Origin: Cephalopachus bancanus
Taxonomy: Eukaryota > Chordata > Mammalia > Primates > Tarsiidae
Direction: 5' to 3'
Length of the DNA: 64,000 bases
Assembly (NCBI GenBank): GCA_027257055.1
Contig: JAPVLO010000381.1
Span: forward strand, 124,001-188,000
This document shows positions 1-11,996 of the stretch, in pieces. Below the pieces are notes generated by a model. The model was not told the DNA's origin and did not search any database. It saw only the letters and a list, made by a program, of their open reading frames with translations. Numbering within the stretch: the stretch's first letter is position 1; every line of letters starts with the position of its first letter. The translations under genes and the position numbers were made by a program.

Positions 1-43
1 TGGGCAACGGAGTGAGACTCCAGCTCAAAAAAAAAAAAAAAAG
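1..43 (+). repeat. Alu 3' end (cut by window edge)
   Basis: Only the last bases of a right arm and its A-tail are present; the rest lies outside the window. Confidence 0.8.
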
Positions 44-499
44 ATGCAGTTTCTGCCCTGCCAGATCACATACTGTGGATGAAGATCGAAGCATTACTCA
101 AAACTATATTCTAAGCGATAACGTGGAAAAGGCACAAGATTGTGAGATTAACAAAGGTTGGGATGGTCAGGCTAAGCTTCACAGAAGATCTGGGAAATGA
201 CTTCGACTTTGAAGGGTGGTCCAAATGTCAGCAGGTGTTAGGGGGAGGGAAAGTCGTGCTCCGGTCCGCTTCTTCCATGATGTACCAGATGTTTCCAAGG
301 CCTGCTCATTTTCGTTCCCGCCAAAGAAGCTACCTTGCCGAAAAGCCCTTCTGGGCAGTCCTGCTGTTAATGCTCGTGACCCCTGGTCCCAGCAGGTTAG
401 GCAAGAGATGACTCAAGGCCTGTCAGTCCCTGGTGAGGCCCGGCCCGTGCAGCCTGACATGGACGTTCTGAGCCAAGGAGTCTCTTTCTTGACAGTTTA

Positions 500-791
500 T
501 TTATTTATTTTTTGGGGGTTGGAGTCTCACTCTGTCGCCCAGACTGGAGTGCAATGGCCGCTCCCGGCCACCGCGGCCTCGACCTGCTGAGCGCTGGCGA
601 TCCTTCCGCCTCAGCCTTCCAAGTAGCTGGAACTATAGGCGCGTGCTACCATGCCCAGCTAATTTTTTGATTTATTGTAGAGATGAGGTCTCGCCAGTTG
701 CCCAGGCGGGTCTCAAACCCGTGGGCTCAGGCAATCCATTCACCTCAGCCTCCCAAAGCGCGGGATTACAGGCTGAGCCACCGAGCCCGGC
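500..791 (-). repeat. Alu dimer
   Basis: Reverse-oriented full dimer running from an AT-rich tail to GAGCCCGGC. It is flanked by the direct repeat CTTGACAGTTTA (488-499 and 794-805), which supports a single target-primed insertion. Confidence 0.9.
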
Positions 792-805
792 TTCTTGACA
801 GTTTA

Positions 806-2100
806 AATGGAGAAAAATGGAAAGGACACAAGCCAAAGGGTACCCCTTGGAAGTCAAAGTTATGAAGAAAAGGAGAAACTAGCCTGCCTGGGAGTCTGAG
901 GACTTTCTGATTCCAGCGACAGGTCTCCTTACCATCTACTGCCCCTAAGTCACTTGAAGTTAACTCAGTGGATATCTGGTCCTTGGCCAAAATCGCCTGA
1001 TTAAATTATATGGACAGGATCAATGAACATGATAAGAAACTTTTTCCCCCCCTTGGTTCTGAGACCCTCTTGGTGCAAACACCTTGAACCAAGATGAAAG
1101 TCACCCGCAGTATTGATAAGGTGGACACTGTGTTTATATTTTCCTGTGAGAGGAATCAGCAGATGACATATCAACCAGAACTTCCAGTTTCTCGTTCTCT
1201 TCCCCTGGAGTTCTCTCCCTCACGCCCCCTCCTTACCCTCTTCCGTCCCCAAGTCATGGGTGAAACGAGAGCAATGAGAAATTTAAGGGAAAAAGACAAT
1301 CAAGCCAGGGGTGTAGTCAACCCACAACTGCAGCTGGACGTCGTCTACAAATGTGATTCTGAGCTACTAAGGAACTGGGGGAAAACATGATTAAGAACAA
1401 CCTTTTTAGTGTTCAAAACCCAGAAGCGAAGCAGTTGAGAGCCACCCAACAGAAACTTCTCTCGGGTCCTCACAGAGGAAACAGTGAGTCATCGCCAACC
1501 AGCAAATTATAGATGGCTGTTTCTTAGAAAATCCCTCACACAGAGAGAGAGCAGAATGCCAAAAGTCCTCCTCGGGAAAGGAGCTCTCCATGTTTCAAGT
1601 ATGAACTTTTCTGAGGGTCCGATGTGATCCTTGGACAAATCCAAAGGTGATAAAAACAATGTGTCTGGAAGGATGGACGGCTTTGGTAAGAATGAAAGTG
1701 CTGGCAGCTGGTATCCTGAAGGGCAGAAATTTGACACAACTGATTAACAGCAGCCGAATCTTTCTGACGTTTTGATATCTGGACAATACATGGAGCAGAG
1801 GTTATGGTTGGCATTACTTTCAGGAGGCAAGGAGCCAAGCCTGGAGAGACGATACCCGGACAGCTTCCAGAGAGATCACCTGAATATCTGAGCGGGTGTG
1901 GCGTTGCCGGTGAGGTCGCAGAGCTCTGCAGGAGGCTGGACTCTTATTTCCTGTTTATTTTGGCCACCACGGTCTCTGCAGTGCATACATATTTCATGAA
2001 TGGCCTTAGAAGTCTACCTCAGTGTGGATGATTGTTTATGGTGAAAGAATTTTTGTTGGCAAGTTGTTCCCCACTTTCCTGAAGCGCAGTATTTATTTTA
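806..2100. other. Unassigned upstream flank
   Basis: No recognisable gene or repeat. The open frames here are short, lack family resemblance and overlap on both strands. Confidence 0.5.
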
Positions 2101-2105
2101 TCTAT

Positions 2106-2418
2106 TTTTTAATTTTTATTTATTTTTATTTTTATTTTTGAGTTGGGATCCTACTCTGTTGCCCAGACTGGAGTGGCCACTCCCGGCCATCGCAGGCTCT
2201 GCCTGCTGGGCTCCAGCGATCCTTCCACCTCAGCCTTCCAAGTAGCCGGAACTACAGGCCCGCCCTACCACGCCCGGCTCATTTTTTTTTTTTTTTTTTT
2301 TGGTAGAGATAAGGTCTCACCACGTTGCCCAGGCAGGTCTCGAACCCGTGGGCTTAGGCAATCCACTCACCTCAGCCTCCCAAAGCGCGGGATTACAGAC
2401 TAAGCCACCGAGCCTGGC
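2106..2418 (-). repeat. Alu dimer
   Basis: Reverse dimer with a TTTATTTTTATTTTT-type tail. The flanks repeat ATTTTATCTATTTTT, consistent with a target-site duplication. Confidence 0.9.
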
Positions 2419-2433
2419 TATTTTATCTATTTT

Positions 2434-3420
2434 TAAGTGTGTCCAATATTTAAATATTGAATCCTGAATGCCTGGCCCTTGTCCATCCAGAAGGTAACTA
2501 AAGGATGTGAAAAAAATACAGAGAGCTTTAATTGGCAAGTTGATTTATGTAAAAATCAACAAAGTGAACGATGGAACTTCAGGGTAGTAATTTCATATTT
2601 ATATTAACCTTTAATGAGCCCATGTGGTTTCTTTAAAATCTATATTACCTGTGCAAAAAACCCCCCTATTCATTAGAAATCCAGTCTCTGATTTTGGTAA
2701 CAGAGCCAATATTTATTTCCCACAGAGGCCAATTCTAGTGAGCTTTAAAATCCAAGATAGTTAACTTTTGTGAATGTAAGAATGTATTATCAACACTAAT
2801 TTCCCATGCTGTCTATTGAAAGACTATATTGACCACCTACCGTAGCTCATTTAATTGGGAAGTGGTTGAGATATTAATGAATAAAATGAGTGTTGTTAAT
2901 ATCTTTTAGGAAAATAACTTTAATACTTATATTAGGTATATTTGCAAATAATCATTTTACTGCCTGAGGTTTTAATGCATAACTTAGTATATAACTAATT
3001 TATAAAGGAAACACATCAATTCCAACTGGTTAACTCTGCCTTTTCCTGTTAAGCTGTAAATACAGAGAGTCTGACTGGCTGAGTTAGCCAGTATTAACCC
3101 TCTGGGCCAGGCTTTTTGGGTCAGGCTCAGTCTAGGTTGTTGCCTATGGGTCTGGTCTCTGCTTCTGAGTCATTCAGTGACCGCCTTTTGCTCAAAGAAC
3201 ACACAGAGCCTCAGCAGGGGACTGTGAGCATTGCTGCTGGAGGAGGACGGAGGAGCTACGTGCATCATGACAGGTGTGTTTCCTATCACAAAGTCCCTAA
3301 TTTCTGGGAATGGCAAACAACCCTGATGTGCATCCTTGTTATGCGTCTTTTTGCATTCGTCCAATGACTTTCTCGGATGTATTTCTCGAAGAATGAGTGT
3401 TGAGTCAGAGGGTTTAAAAA
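2434..3420. other. AT-rich unassigned stretch
   Basis: Unique-looking AT-rich DNA. I see no gene, RNA or repeat family that I can name. Confidence 0.4.
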
Positions 3421-3429
3421 GTTAGAATT

Positions 3430-3720
3430 CAGCAGGGCTCGGTGACTCAGCCTGTAATCCCGCGCTTTGGGAGGCTGAGGTGAGTGGACTGCCTGAGCCT
3501 GTGGGTTCGAGACCCACCCGGGCAACTTGGTGAGACCTCATCTCTACAATAAATCAAAACTTCGTCAGGCATGGTAGCGTGTGCCTGTAGTTCTGAGTAC
3601 TTGGAAGGCTGAGGCAGAAGGATCGCCGGAGACCAGCAGGTCGAGGCTGTGGTGGCCGGGAGCAGCCACTGCACTCCAGTCTGGGCGACAGAGTGAGACT
3701 CCAACTCAAGAAAAAAAAAA
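3430..3720 (+). repeat. Alu dimer
   Basis: Forward dimer ending CAACTC and an A-tail. AAAAGTTAGAA occurs on both sides, so the insertion boundaries are clear. Confidence 0.9.
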
Positions 3721-4035
3721 AGTTAGAACTCTGATACCTATCGTGCTGTATCTTTATCATTATATTCCCCTTTGTTTCTTCATGTTTTGCTTTCTGAGCA
3801 TCATGAACATCATACTCCCTCTTTCCACGTGTGAAAACATAGAAGAAACTAATAAAAGCTTGTATGATCAGCTAACAAGCACAGATGAATCTTACAGATT
3901 TGTTCTTTTTCTTGTTTTTCCGTGAAACTGTTAATGAAATAATTTTATTGTCATTTTGGGAAATGTATCTCCAAAATGTTTTTTATTTCAAGAAAAGCTT
4001 AGGGTTACTTGACTGATGTGAGGTAGGCTACCATC

Positions 4036-4479
4036 TGAGAGAGAGAGAGAGAAGACAGAGAGGGAGAGATGGGGGGAGAGAGAGAGAGGAGATAAAGACA
4101 CAGAGGGAGGAGACAGATGAGAGAAAGGAGACAAGGAGAGAGGGGGAAGAGAGAAGGGGAGGGGGGAGAGGAGAGACAGAGAGAGGAGAAAGCGAGAAAC
4201 AGGGAGGAGAGAGAAGACAGCAAGAGGCAAGAAAGAGAGAGGCGGCGGAAGGGGGTGGAGGAGAGAAGAGACCCACGCAGAGAGCGGAGAAAGCGAGGGG
4301 AAGAGAGAGTGGAGAGAGACACAGAGAAAGAAATGGAGCGAGAAGAGAGAGGGGAGAGGGAAACAGGGGAGAGAAACAGGAGAGGGAGACAGACAAGAGA
4401 AGCCAGGAAAAGGGGAGTCGGGGGAGAGAGGAGTGGGGGAGAGCGGGAGAAGCGTGGGGGGGGAGAAAGGGGTGATGTT
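4036..4479. repeat. Polypurine (GA-rich) tract
   Basis: About 440 bp in which the + strand is almost only G and A, beginning as (GA)n and degenerating to GGGGGAGA and AGAGGAG variants. Pyrimidine interruptions are few. Long purine runs of this type can form triplex (H-) DNA. The long frames on both strands are by-products of the composition: Arg/Glu-rich on +, Ser/Leu/Pro-rich on -. Confidence 0.9.
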
Positions 4480-4724
4480 GGGGGGGTTCCGGCTCGTCTT
4501 GAGCTGCTGCGAGGGAGCGGAAAGCGCAAGGACCGGCAGCGGCTCCTCCAGACAGACCCCGCCGGTCAGTCCTGCCCTTCTTTCCACAGCCTGAGCGGCC
4601 GGACCTGCCTGGTCGCAGCGACTCCGCACGTGGGAGGAGAACTCTCCCACCTCCTCCTCACACTCCCCCACACTTGGCATCCAGCTTCTCAAACGGGAGA
4701 GGGCAGAAAGGCATCTGGGAGCTT

Positions 4725-5013
4725 TTTTTTTTTTTTTTTGAGTCGGAGTCTCACTCGGTCGCCCAGACTGGAGTGCAGTGGCCGCTCCCGGCCACCGCAG
4801 CCTCGACCCGCTGGGCTCCGGCGATCCCTCCGCCTCAGCCTTCCGAGGAGCCGGAACTACAGGCATGCACCACCACGCCCGGCTGATTTTTTGATTTATT
4901 GTAGAGATGAGGTCTCGCTGCCCAGGCGGGTCTCGAACCCGGGAGCTCAGGCAAGCCACTCACCTCAGCCTCCCAAAGGCGTGGGATTACAGGCTGAGTC
5001 ACCGAGCCCGGCT
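4725..5013 (-). repeat. Alu, young indel subfamily
   Basis: Flanked by TGGGAGCTTTT. It carries the shortened CTCGCTGCCCAGG junction and the extra G in CAAAGGCGTGGG that mark the young subfamily described in the findings. Confidence 0.9.
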
Positions 5014-5043
5014 TGGGAGCTTTTAAATAAAGATTGAAGGACA

Positions 5044-5176
5044 GCTGGGCGCACTAGCTCACGCCTGTCATCCCAGCACTTTGGGAGATGGAGGCAAGAG
5101 GATAGCCTGAGCCCACGGGTTTGAGACCAGCCTGGGCAACTTGGCAAGACCTCATCTCTACAATAAATCAAAAGAT
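5044..5176 (+). repeat. Alu left arm interrupted or truncated
   Basis: A left monomer ending in the CAATAAATCAAAAG linker, followed directly by the next complete Alu. Either the second copy landed in the linker and the right arm was lost, or this is an older monomer. Confidence 0.8.
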
Positions 5177-5482
5177 CACAGCCTGGCTCAGTGGCTCAGC
5201 CTGTCATCCCACGCTTTGGGAGGCTGAGGTGAGTGGACTGCCTGAGCCCGTGGGTTGGAGACCCGCCTGGGCGACTTGGCAAGACCTCATCTCTACAATA
5301 AATCCAAAAAGTTAGCCGGGCACGGTAGCACGTGTCTGTAGTTCCAGCTACTTGGAAGGCTGAGGTGGAAGGATCGCCGGAGCCCAGCAGGTCGAGGCTG
5401 TGTTGGTGGCCGGAAGCGGCCACCACACTCCAGCCTGGGCGACAGAGTGAGACTCCAACTCAAAAAAAAGGAAAAAAAAAGA
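5177..5482 (+). repeat. Alu dimer
   Basis: Complete forward dimer immediately after a solitary left arm, with a tail of A runs broken by GG. Confidence 0.9.
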
Positions 5483-5698
5483 CGAAAGGGTAATGATTCC
5501 TGTAGCCCATTCACGAGATTCTAATGAGGTAGTTCCGGGGCCCAAGAACTCATATTCTTAAAAGGCTCCTCCGATGATTCTGGTGCAGGTGCTTGGCAAA
5601 TCTCGCTTTGAGAAAAAGTGCTTTGGGGACTTGATGGGTACTCTTTAGGTGGCAAAACGTCAAGATAAAAGGTGTCCTATTTGAAAACACTGGGTTAA

Positions 5699-5845
5699 GC
5701 AGGTGTGGGGGGACCGTGCCTGTAATCTCAGCTCCTTGGGAGAAGTATCGCTTCAGTCTAGGAAATCGAGGCTGCAGTGGACCGTGATGGTGCCACTGCT
5801 CTCCACCCTGGGGAACAGAGCACGATTCTGTCTCTGTTAAAAAGG
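5699..5845 (+). repeat. Monomeric or degraded Alu
   Basis: A diverged single-arm element ending GATTCTGTCTCTGTTAAAAAG. The terminal GTCTC, rather than CAACTC, marks it as an older Alu or free monomer. Confidence 0.7.
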
Positions 5846-5852
5846 TGGGGAG

Positions 5853-6110
5853 GGCTGGGGTCGGTGGCTCAGCCTGTCATCCCAGCACCTTGGGAGGCCA
5901 AGGCCAGGGGATTGCCTGAGTCCGTGGGTTCGAGACCAGTCCGGGAAACTTGGCGAGACCTCGCTCTACAATAAATAAATAACTAAATAATTAGCCAGGC
6001 GTGGAGGTGGAAGGATCGCCTGAGCCCAGCAGGTCAACGCCGGGGTGACCATGAGCGTGCCACTGCACTCCAGTGTGGGTGAGGGAGTAAGACTCCGACT
6101 CAAAAAAAAA
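5853..6110 (+). repeat. Alu dimer
   Basis: Forward dimer with a shortened right arm: the linker ATAAATAAATAACTAAATAATTAG runs into GCCAGGCGTGG, then straight to GAGGTGG. Confidence 0.85.
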
Positions 6111-6612
6111 GGTGGGGAGGAGGTGGGGGTGGGTTATGTCACTCTTTCAGAGGTCAGTTCTGGGTCTCATCAAACAACCGTGAAGATATTGAACTCCGTT
6201 TCCCCAACGCTCGCGGGATAAGCATGCTGGTGGCCCTTGCATTTTCCTGCTATCATCCTGTTTAATTAACTCATCTGTCTGAGTCTTCCACTCCTAATCC
6301 CGCTGGTCACCTGTTCTCACTGGGCCTGGCCAGAATCCACTGAGGATATCTATGGTTTCTCCTGATACGATTGGGAAATCGTATTTTGCAGATATGTCCC
6401 TGGAACGGGTCAAAGAATTGGTGGAGAGGTCATCTGGCTGTCTGCCCGGGACCTGACCGGGCCAAGGTTATCTGGGTTAATTGGAACCTAGCTCTTTGCC
6501 TTGAAGTTTCAGACACCTGATTCTGTCAACAAACAAGATTGATCTGGTCACCACACTCACAGCAGCAGAAGCACACAGCCAGCATACCATGTGTGTGCTC
6601 ATAGAGAAGAAA
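6111..6612. other. Unassigned flank
   Basis: No gene or nameable repeat seen. Confidence 0.4.
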
Positions 6613-6862
6613 CCGCTGAGACGAGTGGATTGCCTGAGTCTGTGGGTCCGAGACCAGCCCAGGCAACTTGGTGAGACCTCGTCTCACGTGGTAGCGCGTG
6701 CCTGTAGTGCCGGCGACTTGGAAGGAGAGGTGGAGGGATCGCTGGAGCCCGGCAGGTCGACACTGCGGTGACTGTGAGCAGCAGGCCCACTGCCCTCCAG
6801 CCTGCGTGACGCAGTGAGACTCCGACTCAAAAAAGAAAAAAAGAAGAAAAGAAAAGAAACCG
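6613..6862 (+). repeat. 5'-truncated Alu
   Basis: Starts inside the left arm at GAGACGAGTGGATTGCCTGAG and lacks the first ~40 bases. The central linker is also deleted, so the arms are fused at GTCTCACGTGGTAGC. Confidence 0.8.
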
Positions 6863-7711
6863 GAACATTTGCATTGGCACAAGTGGTTTGGGAGACCCTG
6901 CTGTAACCAGAGGTTTACCTCATGGGTAAGTAATCAGAATAAAGGCAGTTTAATACATAATTTGCTTTCTGAATACAGAGACTGATTTGCTCATCTCCAT
7001 GCTGAGATAACCTTGCCAACCTTGCTGACTAGTTAGACCTTTTGAAGGAGACATTTATTTTCTAGATTTGTTGATGCATTCAGCTGAATTGTACCCTGCA
7101 CGGAGAACGATTTCCTCTCTCTAAAGTGACTCTGCCTCTTTCGGCTTCACTCCTTCCTTCTTTTCTTCCTTTTCTCTTTTCGTTTTGTTTACAGGCAGTT
7201 CTCCGAAAGCCAACTCAATAGCCTTTTTTCCAAGTTGTTGCATCGAGCGGGAGGTAGGGACACACGTTTCGGTTACTAGGCCAGGCGCTTCGCGGTGGCC
7301 CCCACGTGCTTCCGGGCCCTCGTCTCCAGTTTTCTTCTGAGTCTCATCGTGCCACTGCACACAACTTTGATATTTGCTTCTTGTCCTAGAACAAACCCTA
7401 TTTTCAATGGTTCGAGGGCTGTGCTGTCCGATGTAACCACTAGCCACATGTGATGACTTGATTCACTAAAATAAAATAAGATTCCTAAAAATTCTGCTCT
7501 TTGTGCCTGGCTAGGTCCAGCACTGCAGAGCGTTCTAAGGGACGGTGCTGGTCTGGAGATGCCTATACTTAAAAGCAGCAAGTGGACCCTATGGGAAAGG
7601 CGGACAAGGTGGGAGGCTTCAATGGTTTGACCTGTGGTCGGTGTTCTTGAGGAATCTAACACCAGTGAGATTTGACAGCCAGAATTAAGCCCTGAGAGAT
7701 GTAAAATGGAT
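6863..7711. other. Unassigned flank
   Basis: No gene recognised. Includes a short pyrimidine-rich run near 7150-7190. Confidence 0.4.
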
Positions 7712-7867
7712 AGCCGGGCGTGGTGGCATGTGTCTGTAGTTCTGGCTCCTCGGAAGGCTGAGGCAGAAGGATCACCGGAGCCCAGCAGGTCGAGGCTGCG
7801 GTGGCCGCTCACGGCCACTGCACCCCAGCCTGGGCAATGGAGTGAGACTCCGACTCAAAAAAAAAAT
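7712..7867 (+). repeat. Solitary Alu right arm
   Basis: Begins at AGCCGGGCGTGGTGG and contains only the right monomer with the GGCTGCGGTGGCC signature and an A-tail. Confidence 0.85.
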
Positions 7868-7929
7868 ATATAAGACACGAAATAGTATTTTTACATTATG
7901 TCATTTCATTTCTATAAAGTACACAAAGA

Positions 7930-8220
7930 GCTGGGTATGGTGGCTCATGCCTGTAGTCCAGGCACTTTGGGAGGCTGAAGTGAGAGGACTGCCTGAGTCC
8001 ATGAGTTTGATACCCGCCTGGGCAACTTGGTGAGACCTCGTCTCCTCAACAAGTCAAAATATTAGCCATGCATGGTGGCGCGTGCCTATAGTTCCAGCTA
8101 CTTGGCAGGCTGAGGCAGAAGGATCACTGGAGCCCCGCAGGTTGAGGCTGCGGTGGCCATGAGCGTGCCCCTGCACTCCAGCCAGGGCGACGGAGTGAGA
8201 CTCCAACTCAAAAAAAAAAA
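7930..8220 (+). repeat. Alu dimer
   Basis: Complete forward dimer with an A10 tail, only ~60 bp after a solitary right arm. Confidence 0.9.
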
Positions 8221-8280
8221 TTGAAGTGGGTAGGTCTCTACCCCGTCATTCCACTTCTTCCTCAGAGCCTGCACCCTTTA

Positions 8281-8830
8281 ATGAGTTGGGGCTCTTTTGG
8301 CTGCAAGCACCAGAAATTCATTCTGACGTGTTCAAGCCAAGAAAGAGGATTCGGTGAAAGCTTGCAGGAGCATTCAAGGACAGAAACACAGCTCAGCCTC
8401 TGGAACAAACTGGAACCTAAGACTCAGATCTTATCAATGCTCTCTCTGCTCTTCTCTAGCACCTGCCTCATTTTGGTTTCTCGCTGCAGACTGGCTCACA
8501 CTACTGTTCCACTCCACGGTGAGCAAGGATGACTTCCAGGCGCTTCCAAGACTGTATTTCCTCCATTCAGTGCCAGGTTGAGGCTAGACTCCTCGGTGTT
8601 TACGACAGACGTCTCCGGGAAGGTGGTCGCTGGCCTCACCGGCCAGGCTCAGGTGTCCCATCCTGGTCCAGTGGGCTGTGACTGGGGCACCGTTGACTGC
8701 AGCTGCATGAAACCCTGCTACTGTGGCCATGTGGTTCAGGACGATGGGGCAGGAGCCAGAAAAAGAAGTGGGGGCTGGGCGGCCAGCCCCAGGGAGGCCA
8801 CCACAGTCCTCACTCTGCCATTTGGTAGCC
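8281..8830. repeat. Probable ancient interspersed repeat
   Basis: The stretch opening GGCTGCAAGCACCAGAAATTC and continuing through TTCAAGCCAAGAAAGAGGATT resembles an old mammalian repeat that I know from other loci, but I cannot name the family. It holds several short frames, none gene-like. Confidence 0.35.
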
Positions 8831-9029
8831 CGGCATGGCATGCACTACTTTGGCCTTTCACCTGAGCTTTCTGTCCCCTGAGCTACACCATGAATATACT
8901 CTATTTCTACACCCTGCTCTTTCCAAAGTTTCTTTATCTTGTGTTCCTTTACATGAGACTCTGCTAGGTAAGTAATCAATCTGCTATGGATGACATACTC
9001 TAGCAAAGATTTCAGAAAAACCCAGAATA

Positions 9030-9115
9030 TCAGTTTTCTCATCTAATAAGTGGGGATAATACTGCCTACCTTAAAGCACTGTTGCAAGGTTTAGGGATTA
9101 ATAATAACAATGATA
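9030..9115 (+). repeat. MIR fragment
   Basis: The core TCTCATCTAATAAGTGGGGA, then TAATACTGCCTACCTTAAAG, matches the MIR pattern 'cctcatctgtaaaatggggataatacctacct'. Confidence 0.65.
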
Positions 9116-9333
9116 GTAATAATAATGTTTGTTAGCTTCCAGGTAACACAATTGCAGTTTAACCTGGATATTAATGGCAATAAAATATCTTCCAGGAATT
9201 TCAAACACTATGCCATGATGCAGTGAGGGAAATAAAATCTTCAGTGACCCTCAAACATATACTTTGATATCCTCTCTATATATTTTTCACATCTAGATTG
9301 ATCCTACATAGAACTCAGATTTGAAAATCAAGT

Positions 9334-9660
9334 GTGCCGGGCTTGGTGGCTCAGCCTGTAATCCCGCACTTTGGGAGGCTGAGGTGAGTGGATTGCCTGA
9401 GTCCACAGGTTCAAGACCCGCCTGGGCAACTTGGTAAGACCTCATCTCTACAATAAATAAAAAAAATTAGCCAGGTGTGGTAGCACGCACCTATAATTCC
9501 AGCTACTTGGAAGGCTGAGGTGGAAGGACTGCTGGAACCCAGCAGGTCAATGCTGCAGTGGCCGGGAGTGTGCCACTGCACTCCATTCTGGGTGACAGAG
9601 TGAGACTCCAACTCAAAACAAAACAAAACAAAACAAAAAAAAAAACAAAAAGAAAAGAAG
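9334..9660 (+). repeat. Alu dimer with long A-rich tail
   Basis: Complete forward dimer ending CAACTC, then a ~60-bp tail of CAAAA units and A runs. Confidence 0.9.
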
Positions 9661-9694
9661 ATCAAGCGCAGCCTGCCTTACAATCTGAGGGGAA

Positions 9695-9840
9695 GGATTT
9701 ATCTAGCTGTGGGATCTTGGGCACAACTCTGGGCTAGTTTCCTCCTCTGTAAAATGGGGTAATACTAGCCATTACCTCACAGGGTTGTTATGAGGGTGAA
9801 ATGAGTATTAAAGTGCTCAGAACAGAACCCACCAATAGTA
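9695..9840 (+). repeat. MIR element
   Basis: TGGGATCTTGGGCACAACTC, then TTCCTCCTCTGTAAAATGGG and ATTACCTCACAGGGTTGTTA, follow the MIR consensus closely in order and spacing. Confidence 0.8.
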
Positions 9841-9865
9841 AACACTGTTTAATGTTAAAACTGGT

Positions 9866-10153
9866 TTTTTGCTTTTTGAGTCAAGGTCTCATTCTGTTCC
9901 AGGATGAAGTGCAGTGGCACGGTCATGGCTCACCACAGCCTCGACCTCCAGGGCACAGGTGGTCCTCCCACTTCAGCCTCCTGAGTAGCTGGGGCTGCAG
10001 GACCATGCCCAGCTCATTGCTTTTTTTTTTTGGTCAAGATGAGGGGCTCACTGTGTTGCCTAGGCAGGTCTTGAATTCCTGGGCTCAAGCAATCCTTCCA
10101 CCTTGGCCTTCCAAAGTGCTAGGATTCCAGGTGTGAGCCACTGCTCTGGGCCA
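9866..10153 (-). repeat. Older Alu (AluJ-like)
   Basis: Reverse dimer beginning TTTTTGAGTCAAGGTCTCATT and ending GAGCCACTGCTCTGGGCC. Many differences from the local consensus indicate greater age. Confidence 0.85.
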
Positions 10154-10235
10154 ACACTGACTGCTACTCTCTAATTCATTGTTTCTTAAACCGCAGTTTG
10201 CAATGCATTAGTAGTGGACTGAAATACAGAATAGA

Positions 10236-10528
10236 GGCCAGATCGGTGGCTGAGCCCAGCACTTTGGGAGGTGGAGGTGAGTCGACTGCCTGAGCCCGTG
10301 GGTTCAAGACCAGCCTGGGCAACTCGGTGAGATCTCTCTACAATAAATCAAAAATTAGCCGGGCATGGTCGCGTGTGCCTGTAGGTCTGGCTACTTGCAA
10401 GGCTTGAGGCAGAAGAATTGCCTGGGGCCAGCAGGTCGAGGCCGCGGTGGCCATGAGCGTGCCACTGCACTCCAGCCTGGATGATGGAGTGAGACTCCAA
10501 CTCAGAAAAAAAAAAAAAGAGAGAGAGA
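10236..10528 (+). repeat. Alu dimer
   Basis: Forward dimer with a small deletion near its start (GCTGAGCCCAGCACTTTGG) and a tail that turns into GA repeats. Confidence 0.9.
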
Positions 10529-10817
10529 ACAAATACAGAATAGAACAGAATAAACTATCAGACAGCATTGCATATAGTAAGGGAAAGTCTTATTGTGATA
10601 AGTGTGCCCACCCTGTGAGTTTCAATATCTGTTCTTTTTGAATAGCTTGAGTCAGTCCTAACAGCTTATTTGAATGTGCACCAAGAGTGGGAAAATGAAG
10701 AATGGAAACTCCACAGACGTAGGTCGATTCCCTTTGGTTCCAATGCCTGATAAGCAATGTGGTTTGTCAGGTGACCTAAACTCTGCCTCAACTTCCTTTT
10801 GTTAAAGAAGAGAGTTT

Positions 10818-11100
10818 CACCAGGCGCGGTGGCCCAAGCCCGTAATCCCAGCACTTTGGGAGGCAGAGGCGAGAGGACTGCCTGAGCTCAGGGGTTCAAG
10901 ACCAGCCTGGACAACTTGGCGAGACCTTGTCTCTACAACAGATAAACAAATTGGCTGAGCGTGGTAGTGCACGCCTGTAGTTCCAGCTCCTGGGAAGGCT
11001 GAGGTGGAAGGATGGCCAGAGCCCAGCAGGTCGAGGCCGGGGTGGCCAGGAGGCTGCCAATGCACTGCGGCCTGAGTGACAGAGTGAGACTCCAAAAAAG
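10818..11100 (+). repeat. Alu dimer
   Basis: Forward dimer that ends GAGACTCCAAAAAAG; the usual ACTC before the tail is missing. Confidence 0.9.
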
Positions 11101-11996
11101 TAACCTGAAAAAAAGAAGTGCTATGTGATGCTACTCAGGGAGAGGAATTTAAAAGTTTTATTAGCTCTTATTGACCATCTGGTTTCTATCTTTTTCAAGG
11201 CATGAAAGTGGAACCTTTTAGATTCAGTATCGACTGGGCACGCAAGAGGAGAAAGCCCACTCAGTGAGAGGAAGGAACTTGGCACCGGCAGGAACTGTAG
11301 CTCTAAACAAATACTGGGGAGTATCGTGTACCGGGAAGAGGCAGCAAAAAGATTAAAGTACTGTGAAGACGTTAAAGATCATGATCATCAGAATTCTGAC
11401 AAATAGAAATAAACGAACAGCTACAGAAAAGAATGAGATGGAAAAGGAAATGGTTGAGATTCTTTTGGGAGACTGAAGGACCTCGCAGCATTTGATTTGC
11501 TGCTAAAATATTTTTCAAACGTATGTTTTGCTGTGTTGAGGATGAGAAAGAACGGGCAGAAGGGCCATCGGGCCGCAACTGGTTTCTTTGGAAAAAAGTG
11601 GAAGGTGAAATGAAGACGCAAATCAGCGTTTGTATGCTCCATTAACATTTGACTTTTCTTCCCTTCCTTCACGAAAATAAAAATAACTCATGTTAAATCT
11701 TAGCACTTTGCCCCACCCTTTCTCATTTTCACATCTCTGTAGTTAATATTAGCAGTCATTGTCAATGGATCAGTAAGTGGAGACAAAAGCATTTGCCCCA
11801 AACTATTTATCAGGTTACAGGACCGAACTACCTTTCAAATATGTAACCTCTACGTTCTTGGTGTGTGTTACCACCAGACAGCCATGACTGCTGAGGAAGA
11901 AACTGCAGACCACCTGGAACCAGTTAACTTGGATCTGTCTGTACCACTTAATGGAAGAAGATGACAACGGGTAGCCCCCCCCCCCCAGTTACCGGA
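11101..11996. other. Unassigned flank
   Basis: No gene recognised. A C10 homopolymer (11975-11986 region) directly precedes the following Alu. Confidence 0.4.

Noticed and set aside
3988..5037. 306- and 323-codon frames at the purine tract
   Set aside because: Produced by GA composition fused to Alu sequence; low-complexity Arg/Glu or Ser/Leu/Pro.
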